Shown piece by piece: positions 48,846 to 59,839 of a stretch of 64,000 bases of DNA. The notes under the pieces were generated by a model that was not told where the DNA came from, did no database searches, and saw only the letters and a program-made list of their open reading frames with translations. A program made the translations under genes and the position numbers. Origin of the DNA: Sphaerisporangium melleum (GTDB lineage: Bacteria > Actinomycetota > Actinomycetes > Streptosporangiales > Streptosporangiaceae); contig NZ_BMNT01000040.1 of assembly GCF_014646695.1 (NCBI RefSeq), positions 26,639 to 90,638 on the forward strand. The letters are read 5' to 3'. Every line of letters starts with the position of its first letter. Positions within the stretch are counted from its first letter, which is position 1.

Positions 48846-49565
48846 TCAGTGCACCAACTGGTCCGGAACGCCCAGGTCGCCGGAGGCGGCCTGGCGGACG
48901 GGGGTGGTGGCGTGGGGTGGGGGAGGTTCGGGGAGGGCGGTGGTCCAGCCGGTGCCGGGGGAGTAGTGGCGGACGATCTTGGCGGGGACGCCGGCGATGA
49001 CGCAGTGGTCGGGGAACTCGCCGCGCACCACGGCCCCGCCCGCCACGACCGACTGCCGGCCGATGCGGGTGCCGGGCAGGATGATCGCCCCGGTGCCGAC
49101 CCAGCTTCCCGCGCCGATGGACACCGGGCTGTTGCGCGGCCACTGGCGGCCGATCGGCGTCTCGGGGTCGTCGTACACGTGGTTCTGGTCGGTGATGTAG
49201 ACGTAGGGGCCCGTAAAGACGTCGTCGCCGATGTCGATCGACTGGTGGCCGACGATGTGACTGCCGCGCCCGATGGAGCAGCCGCCGCCGATGCGGACGA
49301 TGGAGGCGGGGCCGAGGTCGACGCCGGGGCCCATGCCCGCGGAGATCGAGACGCGCTCCCCGACGAGCGTGTGCGCGCCGATCTCGATCCACGCCTCCCC
49401 GAAGATCGCGCCTTGCGGGAAGGACAGGCAGGCTCCCTCGCCGAGGCGGCGGAAGCGGTAGCCGGCCGGAGTTCTGGGGGTGATCGCGCCGTTCGCACGG
49501 ATCGCGGTCCACGCACGGTGGATCAAGCCATGACAGATCCGGCGTAGAGCATCACGGGGTGACAT
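48846..49565 (-). CDS. Left-handed beta-helix (hexapeptide) acyltransferase
   Basis: The 239-residue protein has an N-terminal segment of about 70 residues and then hexapeptide repeats (IEIGAHTLVGERVSISAGMG, IVRIGGGCSIGRGSHI, SIGAGSWVGTGAIILPGTRI). The family end GGAVVRGEFPDHCVIAGVPA is present. It resembles WbbJ/LacA-type O-acetyltransferases acting on sugars or glycans. The start at 49565 has no clear ribosome site. It is divergent from pyrG. The substrate is unknown. Confidence 0.9.
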   Translation of the reverse strand: MSPRDALRRICHGLIHRAWTAIRANGAITPRTPAGYRFRRLGEGACLSFPQGAIFGEAWIEIGAHTLVGERVSISAGMGPGVDLGPASIVRIGGGCSIGRGSHIVGHQSIDIGDDVFTGPYVYITDQNHVYDDPETPIGRQWPRNSPVSIGAGSWVGTGAIILPGTRIGRQSVVAGGAVVRGEFPDHCVIAGVPAKIVRHYSPGTGWTTALPEPPPPHATTPVRQAASGDLGVPDQLVH

Positions 49566-49652
49566 ATCCGGAAAAGTTACCGCCTGGTTAGCATGCAGGG
49601 AACGGACGCCCAACCTGTTCGGGCACTTCGGACGGGACCTTTGATATTCTGA

Positions 49653-52042
<2,390 letters not shown>

Positions 52043-52057
52043 CAGGAGGTCCCCGTC

Positions 52058-52987
52058 CTGAGCGCCCACGACGCCGAGGCCGCCACCGCCGCCTACCTCG
52101 CCCACCTCGCGGTCGAGCGCGGGCTCGCGGCCAACACGCTCGCGTCCTACCGGCGGGACCTGCGGCGCTACCTGGAACACCTGCGGAGCCGCGGGTGCCC
52201 GTCGCTGGCCGAGGTGGCCGAGGCGGACGTGGAGGCGTTCCTGACGGCGCTGCGCGCGGGCGACGAGCGTCATCCGGCCCTGGTGGCCAGTTCGGCGGCC
52301 AGGGCCATGTCCGCCGTGCGCGGCCTGCACCGCTTCGCCCTGCGCGAGGGGATGACCGCCCACGACCCCGCGCGCGCCGTTCACCCGCCGAGCAGGCCGC
52401 CGCACCAGCCCAGAGCGATCGGGGTGGCCGAGGTGGAGCGGCTCATGGCCGCCGCCGGGCCCAAGGACGCCCCGCTCACCGAGCGCAACCGCGCGCTGCT
52501 GGAGGTGCTGTACGGCACCGGCGCGCGGATCTCCGAGGCCGTGGCGCTGGCCGTGGAGGACGTCGAGGCCGAACGGGTGCGCCTGCGCGGCAAGGGCGGA
52601 CGGGTCCGTGTCGTCCCGATCGGCGGGTACGCCCGCGAGGCCCTGGGCGCCTATCTGGCGCGCGGGCGGCCGCTGATCTGCGCGCACGGGCGCGGGACGA
52701 CGGCGCTGTTCCTGAACGCCCGGGGCGGGCGGCTCACCCGGCAGGGCGCCTGGGAGGTGCTGCGCTCGGCCGCCGAGCGGGCCGGGCTCTCCGGCGTGTC
52801 ACCGCACATGTTGCGGCATTCGTTCGCAACTCACCTCCTTGACGGAGGAGCGGACGTTAGGGTTGTCCAGGAACTACTCGGCCACGCCTCGGTGACCACC
52901 ACCCAGGTCTACACCCTGGTCGGTGTCGACCTTCTCCGTGCGGAGTACGCTTCTGCCCGGCCCCGGGCCGATCGTCCAACTTCATAG
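52058..52987 (+). CDS. xerD: Site-specific tyrosine recombinase, apparently started at CTG
   Basis: The 309-residue recombinase resolves chromosome dimers at dif with XerC. The N-terminal core-binding domain ([20 protein letters not shown]) precedes the catalytic domain with Arg in [12 protein letters not shown], Lys in [21 protein letters not shown] and [11 protein letters not shown] (Tyr nucleophile). The frame has no ATG, GTG or TTG before about residue 52, inside the core-binding domain. A strong ribosome site (aggaggt) lies 7 nt before a CTG at 52058, which gives the expected N-terminus. Either CTG is used or the start codon is mutated. Confidence 0.93.
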   Translation: MSAHDAEAATAAYLAHLAVERGLAANTLASYRRDLRRYLEHLRSRGCPSLAEVAEADVEAFLTALRAGDERHPALVASSAARAMSAVRGLHRFALREGMTAHDPARAVHPPSRPPHQPRAIGVAEVERLMAAAGPKDAPLTERNRALLEVLYGTGARISEAVALAVEDVEAERVRLRGKGGRVRVVPIGGYAREALGAYLARGRPLICAHGRGTTALFLNARGGRLTRQGAWEVLRSAAERAGLSGVSPHMLRHSFATHLLDGGADVRVVQELLGHASVTTTQVYTLVGVDLLRAEYASARPRADRPTS

Positions 52988-53077
52988 CTCTCGGGCGCGT
53001 CGCCTTGCCGCATACGTGCCCACCCCATAGTGTCCGTCCGGACGGTCCGGTTCGGGGCCGTCAGGGAGGTTCAACTG

Positions 53078-54004
53078 GTGACTGCGACCACAGACGCTTC
53101 TACCCGGGAGATCCCCGGTGCCCCCGACGCAGGCTGGGGCGACACCAGGAACGAAGGGATCCTCGGTCCCACCGGGCGGCCGCGTCCCGTCTTCCCCGAG
53201 CCGGTGCCGCCGACCACGCACGGCCCCGCCCGGGTCGTCGCCATGGTCAACCAGAAGGGTGGCGTGGGCAAGACCACCACGACCATCAACCTCGGGGCCT
53301 CGCTCGCCGAATGCGGGCAGAAGGTCCTGCTCGTCGACTTCGACCCCCAGGGCGCGCTGTCGGTCGGCCTCGGCATCGACCCCCGCCCGCTGGAGGCGAC
53401 GATCTACGACATGGTGATGGAGGAGCCCGACATCACCGCCGAGGACGTCCTGCTCGCCACCAGCGTCGAAGGCATGGATCTCCTGCCGAGCAACATCTTC
53501 CTGTCCGGCGCCGAGATCCGGCTGGTCAACGAGGTCGCCCGCGAGTACGCCCTCGGCCGCGCCCTTGAGCCGCTGCTGCCGCACTACGACATCTGCCTCA
53601 TCGACTGCCAGCCTTCGCTGGGCCTGCTCGCGGTCAACGCGCTGACCTGCGCGCACAGCGTCATGGTGCCGCTGGAGTGTGAGTTCTTCGCGCTGCGCGG
53701 CGTCGCCCTGCTGATGGAGTCGATCACCAAGGTGCAGGAGCGCCTGAACAAGAACCTCGAGATCGACGGCATCCTGGCCACGATGTACGACCCGCGCACG
53801 CTGCACGCCCGCGAGGTGCTGTCGACGATCATGCAGGGCTTCGGGGACAAGGTCTTCCACACCGTGATCAACCGCACGGTCCGGTTCCCCGACGCGACCC
53901 TGGCCGGCGAGCCGATCACCCAGTTCGACCCGGCCTCCATGGGCGCCACCGCCTACCGCGAGCTGGCCCGCGAGGTCCTGGCCCGCTGGTCGCAGACCGG
54001 CTGA
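53078..54004 (+). CDS. ParA-family chromosome-partitioning ATPase
   Basis: The 308-residue deviant Walker ATPase has NQKGGVGKTTTTINLGASLA (Walker A with the signature Lys), LLVDFDPQGALSVGLG and YDICLIDCQPSLGLL. A disordered N-terminus of about 48 residues precedes the fold. No parB is next to it; it is the ParA-like gene that precedes scpAB in actinobacteria, distinct from the oriC parAB pair. The GTG at 53078 follows gggagg; the frame is open 48 nt further upstream. Confidence 0.92.
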   Translation: MTATTDASTREIPGAPDAGWGDTRNEGILGPTGRPRPVFPEPVPPTTHGPARVVAMVNQKGGVGKTTTTINLGASLAECGQKVLLVDFDPQGALSVGLGIDPRPLEATIYDMVMEEPDITAEDVLLATSVEGMDLLPSNIFLSGAEIRLVNEVAREYALGRALEPLLPHYDICLIDCQPSLGLLAVNALTCAHSVMVPLECEFFALRGVALLMESITKVQERLNKNLEIDGILATMYDPRTLHAREVLSTIMQGFGDKVFHTVINRTVRFPDATLAGEPITQFDPASMGATAYRELAREVLARWSQTG

Positions 54005-54139
54005 CCCGCCCGCCGTCGTGGGCGACCCGGCACGCCGTGCCGTGACCCGGCCGGACGCAGGCTCTCTGAGCGTGCCCGATGGCGGTGGGCGTGAGCGTGG
54101 TCCCGCGCGGCGGCCCTCACCGTGCGGGACAATGGGCCG

Positions 54140-55036
54140 GTGACCGCAGAGCCCGAAGCCGCCCAGGCCGATCCGGACGCCTTCCAGGTCCACCTGGAGG
54201 TCTTCCAAGGCCCGTTCGACCTGCTGCTCGGGCTGATCTCCAAGCACAAGCTCGACATCACCGAGGTGTCCCTGCACCAGGTGACCGACGAGTTCATCGC
54301 CTACATCCGCGCCCGGGGCCCCGAGTGGGACCTCGACCTGGCCAGCCACTTCCTGCTCGTCGCCGCCACCCTGCTCGACCTGAAGGCCGCCCGCCTGCTG
54401 CCCACCGGCGAGGTGGAGGACGAGGAGGACCTGGCGCTGCTGGAGGCCCGCGACCTGCTGTTCGCCCGCCTGCTGCAATATCGCGCCTACAAGGAGGTCG
54501 CGAAGGTCTTCGCCGGGCGGCTGGCCGAGGAGGCACTGCGCTTCCCGCGCTCGGTGCCGATGGAGCCGCAGTTCGCGGGCCTGCTGCCCGAGCTGGTGCT
54601 CGGCGTCGGCCCCGAGCGCCTGGCCAAGATCGCGCTTCGGGTGTTCACCCCGAAGCCGGTGCCCACCGTCTCCACCGCGCACATCTACCAACCGGTCGCC
54701 AACGTACGCGAGCAAGCGGCTATCCTTGTCGAGCGGCTCCGGCGCGTGCGCACCGCGACGTTCCGGGCCCTGACCGCCGACTGTGCGGGCACCTTCGAGG
54801 TCATCGCACGCTTCCTCGCCGTCCTGGAGCTCTACCGGGAGGCCGCGGTCTCCTTCGAGCAGGTGGAGCCGCTCGGAGATCTGCACGTGACCTGGACGGG
54901 CGCCGACGACGGAGACGTCGCGGTGGCCGACGACTACGACGAGGGCCCCGCGGGTGACCGGCGGGGCGGCGACAGCCCAGGCGGCCGTCCGGACGCCGAG
55001 GGGCGGGAGAGCGAAGATGCAGCCGATGAGTTCTGA
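54140..55036 (+). CDS. scpA: Segregation and condensation protein A
   Basis: The 298-residue kleisin subunit bridges the SMC heads. N-terminal QVHLEVFQGPFDLLLGLISK and KLDITEVSLHQVTDEFIAYI are diagnostic; the C-terminal winged helix (ALTADCAGTFEVIARFLAVL) is followed by an acidic tail. The GTG at 54140 is chosen because a GACAAT box ends about 6 nt upstream (leaderless); a GTG at 54122 is the alternative. It overlaps scpB by 20 nt. Confidence 0.94.
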   Translation: MTAEPEAAQADPDAFQVHLEVFQGPFDLLLGLISKHKLDITEVSLHQVTDEFIAYIRARGPEWDLDLASHFLLVAATLLDLKAARLLPTGEVEDEEDLALLEARDLLFARLLQYRAYKEVAKVFAGRLAEEALRFPRSVPMEPQFAGLLPELVLGVGPERLAKIALRVFTPKPVPTVSTAHIYQPVANVREQAAILVERLRRVRTATFRALTADCAGTFEVIARFLAVLELYREAAVSFEQVEPLGDLHVTWTGADDGDVAVADDYDEGPAGDRRGGDSPGGRPDAEGRESEDAADEF

Positions 55037-55718
55037 GACCGGGCACCGGCCGCCCGGCGACGAGCCCGGCACGCCCGGCGCCGGCGGTCCCGCCGGGGAC
55101 AGCGGGCATCCGTCGGCGGGTACGGCACGCACCGCGCAGGTCGCGGACCCGGTGGAGACACAGGACGCCGCGCCGGCCGGGCCGGATCTCCGGACGTCGC
55201 TGGATGCGATCTTGCTCGTGGTGGACGAGCCGGTCGCCGAGATCACCCTGGCCCAGGTGCTCGAACGCCCTGTGCACGAGGTGGCCGGGGCGCTGCGGGC
55301 GCTGTCGGCGGAATACACCGCCGCCGGGCGGGGTTTCGATCTGCGAGAGGTCGCCGGAGGCTGGCGCCTGTACACCCGCGCCGAGTGCGCCGCGGTGGTC
55401 GAGCGTTTCGTCCGGGACGGCCAGCAGGCCCGGCTGACCCAGGCGGCCCTGGAGACCCTCGCGGTCGTGGCCTACCGCCAGCCGGTGAGCAGGGCGCGGG
55501 TCGCGGCGGTGCGTGGTGTCAACAGTGACGGCGTCATGCGCACGTTGCTGGCACGCGGGCTGGTCGAGGAGGCCGGCACCGATCCCGAGAGCCAAGCGGT
55601 GCTCTACCGCACGAGTTCGTACTTTTTGGAGAGGCTGGGGCTGCGGAGCCTCGACGAGTTGCCGCCGCTCGCCCCCTTCCTCCCCGACGACGTGGAAACC
55701 CTAGAGGAGCAGAAGTGA
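55017..55718 (+). CDS. scpB: Segregation and condensation protein B
   Basis: The 233-residue protein has about 60 disordered residues, then two winged-helix domains (LDAILLVVDEPVAEITLAQV; LTQAALETLAVVAYRQPVSR). It stabilises the SMC-ScpA complex. The start is the ATG at 55017 with cgggag upstream, inside the end of scpA; its stop shares a base with the next ATG. parA, scpA, scpB and rluB probably form one transcription unit. Confidence 0.94.
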   Translation: MQPMSSETGHRPPGDEPGTPGAGGPAGDSGHPSAGTARTAQVADPVETQDAAPAGPDLRTSLDAILLVVDEPVAEITLAQVLERPVHEVAGALRALSAEYTAAGRGFDLREVAGGWRLYTRAECAAVVERFVRDGQQARLTQAALETLAVVAYRQPVSRARVAAVRGVNSDGVMRTLLARGLVEEAGTDPESQAVLYRTSSYFLERLGLRSLDELPPLAPFLPDDVETLEEQK

Positions 55719-57529
55719 TGGACAAGCGTGGTACCCCGTCCGGTGATGGACGCGGTCGAGGACGCGGCGGCGCCGCAGGCGGCGCCCGGGGCTTCCGTGG
55801 CGGAGCCGGAGCCCGAGGCGGCTCCGGCGCCCCCAGGAGTTCGGGCGGACCGCGGGCGGGCGCCCAGAGCGGTTCTCGCGCGCGATACGGCAGGCCCGGC
55901 GACGATCGCCCCGGAGCGTACGGCGACGACCGGCGCGGCGGGTCCCGTGAGGAGGGGCGTGGCTTCGCGCCCACCGGCGACCGCCGGGGCTCCTCGGGCG
56001 AGCGTCGTGGCGGCTTCCGCGACGACCGCGGCGGCTTCCGTGACGACCGGCGCCCTTCCCGAGAGGACGATCGGCGTCCGCGTGACGACCGGCGCCCCTT
56101 CCGGGACGATGATCGGCGTCCGCGTGACGACCGGCGCCCCTTCCGGGACGATGATCGGCGTCCGCGTGACGACCGGCGCCCCTTCCGCGAGGACGATCGG
56201 CGTCCGCGCGATGACCGGCGCCCCTTCGGGGAGAACGACCGGCGCTCGTTCCGTGACGATGACCGGCGTCCCTCCCGTGACGACGACCGGCGTCCCTCCC
56301 GTGACGACGACCGGCGTCCCTCCCGTGACGACGACCGGCGTCCGCGCGATGACCGGCGGTCCTTCGCGGGGGGCGAGCGCGGTGGCTTCCGCGCCGGCCC
56401 TGGTGGCACCCGCGGCCGCTACGGCCGCGAGGACACCGGCCGCGAGCGGCCCGCCCGTGATGCCCGCGGTGACTCCCGTGACGGCTCCCGCGGCCGCCAG
56501 GGGCGCGACGACCGGCACGACGGGGTGCAGACCATCGGCGGCTCGCTCGGCGGCTCCCGTGGCCGCTACGGCCGCCCCGAGGGCGGCCGGCCCGGACGTC
56601 CCGGCGCGGCCTCCGCGCGTGGCGGGGCGTCCCGTGACGCCGCCACCGGGCGCGGGCGGCCCGCTGCCGGCGGCGCGCCGGCCGGACGCGGGCAGGGGGG
56701 CCGGCCGGAGCGGCGCGAGCCGTTCAAGACCTCCCGCCAGCCGCTGCGCGACCCCGACTTCTTCCCCCAGGGGTACACCGACGAGCGCGACACCACCGAG
56801 GTCCCGGACGGCGTCCGGCTGCAGAAGGTCCTCGCCCAGGCCGGGGTCGCGGCCCGCCGCACCTGCGAGGAGATGATCGGCCAGGGCCGGGTCACCGTGG
56901 ACGGCCAGGTCGTGCGCAGGTTCGGCGCCCGCGTCGACCCCGCCAAGCAGGTCATCCACGTCGACGGCAAGCGCATCCCGACCGCGCCCGACCTGGTCTA
57001 CTTCGCGATCAACAAGCCGATCGGCGTGGTCAGCACCATGTCCGACCCCGAGGGACGCCGCTCGCTGGCCGACTATGTGGCCGACCGCACCGAGCGGCTG
57101 TTCCACGTGGGCCGGCTGGACACCGAGACCGAGGGCCTGATCCTGCTCACCAACGACGGCGAGCTCGCCCACCGGCTCACCCACCCGAGCTACGGCGTGC
57201 AGAAGAAGTACTGGGCCAAGGTGCCCGGGCCGATCCCGCGCGACCTGGCCCGCCGCCTGAAGAGCGGCGTCGAGCTGGAGGACGGCCTGGTCAAGGCCGA
57301 CGACTTCACGGTCGTCCAGGAGCACGGACAGCAGGCGCTGGTCGAGGTCGTCCTGCACGAGGGCCGCAAGCACGTCGTGCGCCGCATGCTGGAGGAGGCC
57401 GGCCACAATGTGATCGACCTCGCCCGCATCGAGTTCGGCCCGGTGAAGATGGGCAGGCTCAAGTCCGGCACCATGCGGTCGCTCACCCTCAAAGAGGTGG
57501 GAGAGCTCTACGCCGCGGTGGGAATGTAA
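55718..57529 (+). CDS. rluB: 23S rRNA pseudouridine synthase with a very long Arg/Asp-rich N-terminal extension
   Basis: The 603-residue protein has the enzyme in its last 240 residues: an S4 domain from about 364 (VRLQKVLAQAGVAARRTCEE), then the pseudouridine synthase fold with catalytic Asp468 in GRLDTETEGLILLTNDGE. The first 350 residues are low-complexity: Gly/Arg-rich, then tandem repeats of DDRRPRDDRRPFRD (14 residues) and DDRRPSRD (8 residues). RluB is usually about 250-350 residues. Such charged RG/RD tails bind RNA in other systems; that role here is inference. The ATG at 55718 abuts scpB. Confidence 0.93.
   Translation: MDKRGTPSGDGRGRGRGGAAGGARGFRGGAGARGGSGAPRSSGGPRAGAQSGSRARYGRPGDDRPGAYGDDRRGGSREEGRGFAPTGDRRGSSGERRGGFRDDRGGFRDDRRPSREDDRRPRDDRRPFRDDDRRPRDDRRPFRDDDRRPRDDRRPFREDDRRPRDDRRPFGENDRRSFRDDDRRPSRDDDRRPSRDDDRRPSRDDDRRPRDDRRSFAGGERGGFRAGPGGTRGRYGREDTGRERPARDARGDSRDGSRGRQGRDDRHDGVQTIGGSLGGSRGRYGRPEGGRPGRPGAASARGGASRDAATGRGRPAAGGAPAGRGQGGRPERREPFKTSRQPLRDPDFFPQGYTDERDTTEVPDGVRLQKVLAQAGVAARRTCEEMIGQGRVTVDGQVVRRFGARVDPAKQVIHVDGKRIPTAPDLVYFAINKPIGVVSTMSDPEGRRSLADYVADRTERLFHVGRLDTETEGLILLTNDGELAHRLTHPSYGVQKKYWAKVPGPIPRDLARRLKSGVELEDGLVKADDFTVVQEHGQQALVEVVLHEGRKHVVRRMLEEAGHNVIDLARIEFGPVKMGRLKSGTMRSLTLKEVGELYAAVGM
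56050..56365 (+). repeat. Tandem coding repeats in rluB (42-bp and 24-bp units)
   Basis: Units of 42 bp (encoding DDRRPRDDRRPFRD, about four copies) are followed by 24-bp units (DDRRPSRD, three to four copies). The units are nearly identical at the DNA level (for example gacgatcggcgtccgcgtga recurs), which points to recent expansion by slippage or recombination. They keep several frames open on both strands, which produces spurious ORFs. Confidence 0.9.
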
Positions 57530-57580
57530 CCTGACGAGGAGCGAGGGGCGTTTCGGGGCCGCTGCGCGGAAGGGACAGAA

Positions 57581-57940
57581 ATGGTACGGGCGATCCGGGG
57601 AGCCATCCAGATCGACTCAAACGATCGGGATGCGATCCTGTCGGGCGTGACCGAGCTCGTCAGCGAGGTCATGGAGCGCAACAGGCTCACCACCGACGAC
57701 GTGATCAGCGTGATCTTCACGGCGACCCCCGACCTGACCGCCGAGTTCCCCGCGCTGGCGGCCCGCAAGCTCGGCTTCCACGACGTGCCGCTGATCTGCG
57801 CCAGCGAGATCGACGTGCCCGGCGCGCTCCCGCGCGTGGTGCGGTTGATGGCCCACGTGGCCACCGACCGCCCCCGCCAGGACATCCAGCACGTCTACCT
57901 GCGCGGCGCCGTCGCGCTGAGAGTGGACATCGCGCAATGA
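57581..57940 (+). CDS. aroH: Chorismate mutase, AroH class
   Basis: The 119-residue trimeric AroH-type enzyme turns chorismate into prephenate. MVRAIRGAIQIDSNDRDAIL, ELVSEVMERNRL, SVIFTATPDLTAEFPALAAR and VPLICASEIDVPGALPR are diagnostic; active-site Arg, Cys and Glu residues are in place. The stop overlaps tyrA by 4 nt (ATGA), so mutase and dehydrogenase are made together for tyrosine synthesis. Confidence 0.96.
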   Translation: MVRAIRGAIQIDSNDRDAILSGVTELVSEVMERNRLTTDDVISVIFTATPDLTAEFPALAARKLGFHDVPLICASEIDVPGALPRVVRLMAHVATDRPRQDIQHVYLRGAVALRVDIAQ

Positions 57941-59037
57941 GCACGCGACCGCGGGGCATCGGACGCGTCCTCGTCGTCGGCACCGGCCTGATCGGGACGT
58001 CGGTGGCGCTCGCCCTGCGGGAGCACGGTGTGACGGTCCGGCTCGCCGACCAGAACGCCGGCTCGGTGCGGGTGGCCTGCGAGCTCGGCGCCGGCGCCGA
58101 GTGGGTGCCCGGTGAGGGCCGCGTCGACCTCGCGGTGATCGCCGTGCCGCCGCAGTTCGTCGCCGAGTGGCTGCTCGACCTGCAGAAGACCGACGCCGCC
58201 CGGTTCTACACCGATGTCGCCAGCGTCAAGGCGCTGCCCATCGAGCAGGCGGCCCGGCTCGGCTGCGACATGAGCGCCTACGTGGCCGGCCACCCGCTGG
58301 CCGGCCGCGAGCGCTCCGGCCCCGGCGCCGCCCGGGCCGATGTGTTCCTCGGCCGTCCGTGGGCCTACTGCCCGGTGCCGGAGACCTCGTCCGAGGCCGT
58401 CGCCACCGTGCTGGAACTGATCGAGCTGTGCGGCGGCAAGCCCGTCGAGGTCGACCCGGTGGCGCACGACGAGGCGGTGGCGCTGATCTCGCACGCCCCG
58501 CACGTGGCCGCCTCCGCGGTGGCCGCCCGCCTGGTCGGCGCGTCCGACACCGCGCTCGGCCTGGCCGGGCCCGGTGTACGGGACGTCACCCGGGTCGCGG
58601 GCAGTGACCCCGACCTGTGGACGGTCATCCTGGCGGGCAACGCCCGCCCGGTCGCGCAGGTCCTGGAGGACATCGCCGCCGACCTCGCCGCCGCCGCGGC
58701 GGCCCTGCGGGCGGTGTCGGTGGACGACGGCGGCGCCATCGACCGGGTCACCGAGATGCTGCGCCGGGGCAACGCCGGCCGGCGGCGCATCCCCGGCAAG
58801 CACGGCGGCCCCGCTCCCGCGTACGCCGTGGTGCAGGTGCTCGTCGGCGACCGGCCGGGCGAGCTGGCCAGGCTGTTCCAGGTCGCCAGGGACGCCGGGG
58901 TCAACATCGAGGACGTCCGCTTGGAGCACGCCCCTGGGCTGCAGCTCGGCGCCGCCGAGCTGTCGGTCCAGCCAGAGTCCGCCGAGGTGCTCGCCGAGGC
59001 GTTGCGCGCCCACGGCTGGCACGTCCCCCGGGCCTGA
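57937..59037 (+). CDS. tyrA: Prephenate dehydrogenase with C-terminal ACT domain
   Basis: The 366-residue enzyme oxidatively decarboxylates prephenate to hydroxyphenylpyruvate. It has an NAD-binding fold (VLVVGTGLIGTSVALALREH), the motifs YTDVASVKALPI and VAGHPLAGRERSG, and an all-helical dimerisation domain. A C-terminal ACT domain (from about residue 290, VVQVLVGDRPGELARLFQVA) suggests feedback control by tyrosine. cmk follows after about 90 bp. Confidence 0.96.
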   Translation: MSTRPRGIGRVLVVGTGLIGTSVALALREHGVTVRLADQNAGSVRVACELGAGAEWVPGEGRVDLAVIAVPPQFVAEWLLDLQKTDAARFYTDVASVKALPIEQAARLGCDMSAYVAGHPLAGRERSGPGAARADVFLGRPWAYCPVPETSSEAVATVLELIELCGGKPVEVDPVAHDEAVALISHAPHVAASAVAARLVGASDTALGLAGPGVRDVTRVAGSDPDLWTVILAGNARPVAQVLEDIAADLAAAAAALRAVSVDDGGAIDRVTEMLRRGNAGRRRIPGKHGGPAPAYAVVQVLVGDRPGELARLFQVARDAGVNIEDVRLEHAPGLQLGAAELSVQPESAEVLAEALRAHGWHVPRA

Positions 59038-59126
59038 GAGCGGCTCGAGCGGGCGATGCCCGGGTGGTGGCCGATTCCCGGTACCCTCATTGCGGACAAC
59101 TCAATCGGGACGCAGAGGGAGAGGCC

Positions 59127-59783
59127 GTGACCGCACTGGTCGTCGCCATGGACGGCCCTTCGGGGTCGGGCAAGTCGAGTGCGTCGCGCGGAGTGGCGCG
59201 CGCGCTCGGTCTCCGCTACCTCGACACCGGGGCGATGTACCGCGCGGTGACCTGGTGGATGCTGGAGCAGGGCGTCGACCCGGCGGACGCCGAGACCGTC
59301 GCCCGCCGCGCCGGCGAGCCGCGGCTGGTCATCACCGCCGACCCCGACGCGCCGGGCATCACCGTGGACGGCCGCGACGTGGCCGCCGAGATCCGCACGG
59401 CGGAGGTCACCGCGGCGGTGTCGGCGGTCAGCGCCGTCCCCGAGGTGCGCGCCCGGCTGGTCGCCGAGCAGCGCGCCGTCATCGGCGAGGGCGACATCGT
59501 GGTCGAGGGTCGTGACATCGGCACCGTCGTGGCACCCGCCGCGCCGGTCAAGGTCTACCTCACCGCGAGCCCCGAGGCACGCGCCCGCCGCCGCTCGGCC
59601 GAGCTCGCCGGCACCACCGTGGAGGCCCAGCGGGCCGAGATGGCGCGGCGGGACACCCTTGACTCGACCCGGAAGGCCGACCCGCTGGTGATGGCGGCCG
59701 ACGCGGTCGAGCTGGACAGCACGGAGCTCAACCTCGACGAGGTCGTCTCCGAGGTCCTCAGACTTGTGAAAGAGCGCACCTGA
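59127..59783 (+). CDS. cmk: Cytidylate kinase
   Basis: The 218-residue enzyme phosphorylates CMP and dCMP. P-loop [32 protein letters not shown], the substrate-binding VVEGRDIGTVVAP and YLTASPEARARRR are typical. The GTG start has agaggga at good spacing; the open frame upstream is a shadow of tyrA. Confidence 0.97.
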   Translation: MTALVVAMDGPSGSGKSSASRGVARALGLRYLDTGAMYRAVTWWMLEQGVDPADAETVARRAGEPRLVITADPDAPGITVDGRDVAAEIRTAEVTAAVSAVSAVPEVRARLVAEQRAVIGEGDIVVEGRDIGTVVAPAAPVKVYLTASPEARARRRSAELAGTTVEAQRAEMARRDTLDSTRKADPLVMAADAVELDSTELNLDEVVSEVLRLVKERT

Positions 59784-59839
59784 CCCGGTGACGCCACCGG
59801 CGGGCGCGAAGCCCGCCGGGCCGGCCCGCCGAGGAAAGG

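Noticed and set aside
56050..56365. Repeat array considered as a possible CRISPR
   Set aside because: The units are contiguous, keep one reading frame and have no unique spacers; they encode a protein repeat.
55728..56876. A 382-codon frame overlapping rluB on the same strand
   Set aside because: It is kept open by the tandem repeats; it is Thr/Ala/Pro-rich with no ribosome site, and the rluB frame contains the enzyme domains.
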